In this document: piece by piece, positions 62,382 to 64,000 of the stretch | How positions within the stretch are numbered: position 1 is the stretch's first letter | Layout of the letters: each line of letters begins with the position of its first letter | Origin: Bacillota bacterium | GTDB taxonomy: Bacteria > Bacillota > Clostridia > Acetivibrionales > DTU013 | DNA length: 64,000 nt | Reading direction: 5' to 3' | Assembly (NCBI GenBank): GCA_023433505.1 | Contig: JAEZCO010000091.1 | Location: forward strand, 193,254-257,253 | The notes under the pieces: model-generated | Told to the model about the DNA's origin: nothing | What the model saw: only the letters and a program-made list of their open reading frames with translations | Database searches by the model: none | Position numbers and translations under genes: made by a program

Positions 62382-63473
62382 CTACCTTAGATACCCTTCC
62401 ACAAGAATATCCTCGTCAAATCTGCTGATGCTGATATCTTTCAATTTATATGCATCCTTCATAAGCTGTATTCCATGGCCCTCCACCGGTGTTTTTGCAT
62501 CTCTTCCGCCAACGATTTTCGGCGCAATGAAAACCATGATCTTATCTACTATGCCTGCATGCAATGCAGCGGCGTTCAACCCTCCTCCCCCTTCCAAAAG
62601 CACGCTGTCCATCTCCTTTTTGAACAGCTCATCCATCAGTCTCACAAGATCGACATGCCCCCCGGCTCCATCGCATTTTAAGATATATATACCCTTATTT
62701 AAGAGCTGTTTTTCTTTTTCACGCTCAATTGCCGAAGTAGTGGCAAGTATTACATCTGCTGAGGATTCTACATTGATTACTCTGCTGTCCACGGGTATGA
62801 TTCCCTTGCTGTCGACAACAATTCTGACAGGATCTCTGCCTTTTTGAGAACCGAGCCTGGTGGTAAGGGACGGATTATCAGCCAGCACTGTATTTATCCC
62901 AACCATGATTGCCGCCACCCTGTCGCGGATAATATGTACCTGCTGCCTCGAGGCTTCTCCGGAAATCCATTGGGAGTCTCCGCAGGCCGAGGCGATTTTA
63001 CCGTCCAGTGTCATGGCCGTTTTCATAAATACAAAAGGTTTTTCCCGGGTGATATATTTAATAAATACTTCATTGAGGTTTCTTGCCTCCTGCTGCAGAA
63101 CACCAACGGATACTTCAATACCGGCATCCCTCAGCATTTTTATTCCCCGTCCCGACACTTTGGGATTGGGGTCTTCCATGGCCACCACCACTTTGCCGAT
63201 CCCGGCTTCGATAATTGCTCCGGCGCATGGGGGCGTCCTTCCATAATGGGAACAGGGCTCAAGGTTCACATAGAGTGTCCCGCCCCTTACATCCTGCTTT
63301 GCATTATTCAATGCGGCCACCTCGGCATGGGCGCACCCCAGGACTTCGTGACACCCTTCGGCAATAATTTCTCCATTTTTTACGATGACCGCTCCCACCA
63401 GCGGATTGGGATTGGTTTTGCCCCACCCGTCCCTGGCTAACTCCAGAGCCCTTTTCATATACGCTTCCTGCAT
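62382..63473 (-). CDS. ribD: Bifunctional riboflavin deaminase/reductase
   Basis: 363 aa, first gene of the riboflavin operon. N-terminal cytidine-deaminase-like domain with the zinc site HAEVAAL and PCSHYGRTPPC; C-terminal reductase domain (about 145-363) with KTAMTLDGKIA, ISGEASRQ and VLLEGGGGLNAA. The site before the ATG is weak (GGG about 10 nt upstream). Expression is controlled by the FMN riboswitch at 63657-63760. A 124-bp leader between terminator and start shows nothing more. Confidence 0.96.
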   Translation of the reverse strand: MQEAYMKRALELARDGWGKTNPNPLVGAVIVKNGEIIAEGCHEVLGCAHAEVAALNNAKQDVRGGTLYVNLEPCSHYGRTPPCAGAIIEAGIGKVVVAMEDPNPKVSGRGIKMLRDAGIEVSVGVLQQEARNLNEVFIKYITREKPFVFMKTAMTLDGKIASACGDSQWISGEASRQQVHIIRDRVAAIMVGINTVLADNPSLTTRLGSQKGRDPVRIVVDSKGIIPVDSRVINVESSADVILATTSAIEREKEKQLLNKGIYILKCDGAGGHVDLVRLMDELFKKEMDSVLLEGGGGLNAAALHAGIVDKIMVFIAPKIVGGRDAKTPVEGHGIQLMKDAYKLKDISISRFDEDILVEGYLR

Positions 63474-63597
63474 ATTTATACCCTATCTTTCGTTGCTTAT
63501 TATACTTTTTCCAATTCCCGGATAAAAATCCAACAATAAAAGTCCCGGGAGCGTGGAGGCCCCTCACCTTTTGGTGATTCAGCCATGGCTGAATACG

Positions 63598-63629
63598 CAA
63601 AAAATCCCTGAAGGAAAAAGCTTCAGGGA
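63598..63629 (-). terminator. Riboswitch-controlled terminator of the rib operon
   Basis: Minus strand: TCCCTGAAG (63629-63621) pairs with CTTCAGGGA (63613-63605) and is followed by TTTTTT. The 5' arm is also complementary to the 5' strand of the riboswitch (CTTCAGGGA at about 63758-63750), giving a mutually exclusive antiterminator. Confidence 0.9.
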
Positions 63630-63656
63630 CCAAAAATCCATGGCAATAAAGAATTT

Positions 63657-63760
63657 CTTCTTCCATCCAGACTGTACTGTCGGCTCCGGAATCTGACCGG
63701 ATCTGCCTTTACGGCTCGCGGGCTTTACCGCCGGTAAGGAATTTCACCTCTCCCTGAAGA
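63657..63760 (-). promoter_or_regulatory. FMN riboswitch (RFN element)
   Basis: All conserved RFN blocks occur in order on the minus strand: CTTCAGGGAGAGGTGAAATT, ACCGGCGGTAAAGCCCGCGA, GGCAGATCCGG, GATTCCGGAGCCGACAGT and GTCTGGATGGAAGAAG. P1 closes TCTTC with GAAGA. FMN binding locks the 5' strand in the aptamer so that the downstream terminator forms and rib expression falls. Confidence 0.97.
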
Positions 63761-63835
63761 AAACATATATTCAGTTTTACTATGGCCAAGCCTGCAGCAC
63801 ATTAGAATACCTTGCTGTAGTACCCGCCTAAAGGA

Positions 63836-63864
63836 AATATAGCATAGTTCCGTTTTGCAGTCAA
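63836..63864 (-). promoter_or_regulatory. Promoter of the rib operon
   Basis: Minus strand: TTGACT (63864-63859), 17-bp spacer, TATATT (63841-63836). The aptamer begins about 75 nt downstream. Confidence 0.8.
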
Positions 63865-63955
63865 GATAGTAAAATCTTGAGTTTCCGTAGTTTTATCCAC
63901 AGACCCCTTATTAAGCTGGTAACGTAATCAACAGATTTCAAAAAACGCCTAAAAT

Positions 63956-63976
63956 AAAAGGAATCCGCATCCTTTT
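63956..63976 (-). terminator. Small hairpin, probable terminator of a gene beyond the window
   Basis: AAAAGGA/TCCTTTT stem with a 7-nt loop and, on the minus strand, a TTTTATTTT tail. The last 100 bp hold no gene. Confidence 0.4.
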
Positions 63977-64000
63977 TGTAGTAGAATATTGGTGTCCAAA

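Noticed and set aside
1..64000. CRISPR arrays, tRNA or rRNA genes, prophage
   Set aside because: No regularly spaced repeats, cloverleaf genes, rRNA segments, integrase or phage structural genes were seen.

Overview
The window looks like chromosome of a spore-forming, anaerobic, sugar-fermenting member of the Clostridia (Firmicutes). The reasons are an alpha/beta-type small acid-soluble spore protein, a SleB-type cortex hydrolase under a c-di-AMP riboswitch, a ptb-buk butyrate pair, strong GGAGG ribosome binding sites, several TTG/GTG starts and YesM/YesN-type two-component systems paired with carbohydrate ABC transporters. I cannot name a species from sequence alone. No rRNA, tRNA, CRISPR array, prophage or intact insertion sequence was found.

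Layout. 1-14.4 kb is a carbohydrate-sensing and uptake island: the 5' part of a uroporphyrinogen-decarboxylase-like gene, a YesM/YesN pair (648-3194), a minus-strand operon for an LplB-LplC-LplA-type ABC importer (10868-7148) followed by two proteins I do not recognise (one secreted, one cytoplasmic; 7117-3409), and a second YesM/YesN pair (11058-14400) divergent from the importer. 14.6-23.3 kb is one giant gene for a cyclic beta-1,2-glucan synthase-like enzyme (GT84 plus GH94 domains), preceded by a patatin-like lipase gene. 24.8-38.3 kb holds the c-di-AMP riboswitch and SleB gene, a permuted NlpC/P60-like hydrolase, ptb-buk, an ECF sigma factor, a GAF histidine kinase with a LuxR-type regulator and a single receiver protein, an M14 peptidase with PG-binding and LysM domains, a YjfB-like protein, a methyltransferase/DUF362 pair, a spore protein and an autoregulated MarR-GNAT fusion.

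38.5-50.4 kb holds an amino-acid permease, topoisomerase III and a glycan-utilisation cluster: GH4 glycosidase, esterase, Gfo/Idh/MocA oxidoreductase, a 160-bp MITE inserted at the stop codon of a YkgJ-type gene, an AraC regulator and a divergent GH78 alpha-L-rhamnosidase. 50.6-59.2 kb is mostly housekeeping: a DEAD-box helicase with DbpA-type tail, a Gly-rich zinc ribbon protein, a cytochrome b5-like lipoprotein with a four-helix membrane partner, a shortened SecA, a DUF188 protein overlapping engB, and cyclophilin. 59.2-64 kb ends with a HAD hydrolase and the ribD-ribE-ribBA-ribH operon, read on the minus strand from a clear promoter through an FMN riboswitch with a visible terminator/antiterminator.

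The best candidates for something new are the two unrecognised proteins of the importer operon, the c-di-AMP riboswitch sitting directly on a ribosome binding site, the MarR-GNAT autoregulatory circuit, the MITE at a stop codon, and the lipoprotein/membrane cytochrome pair.
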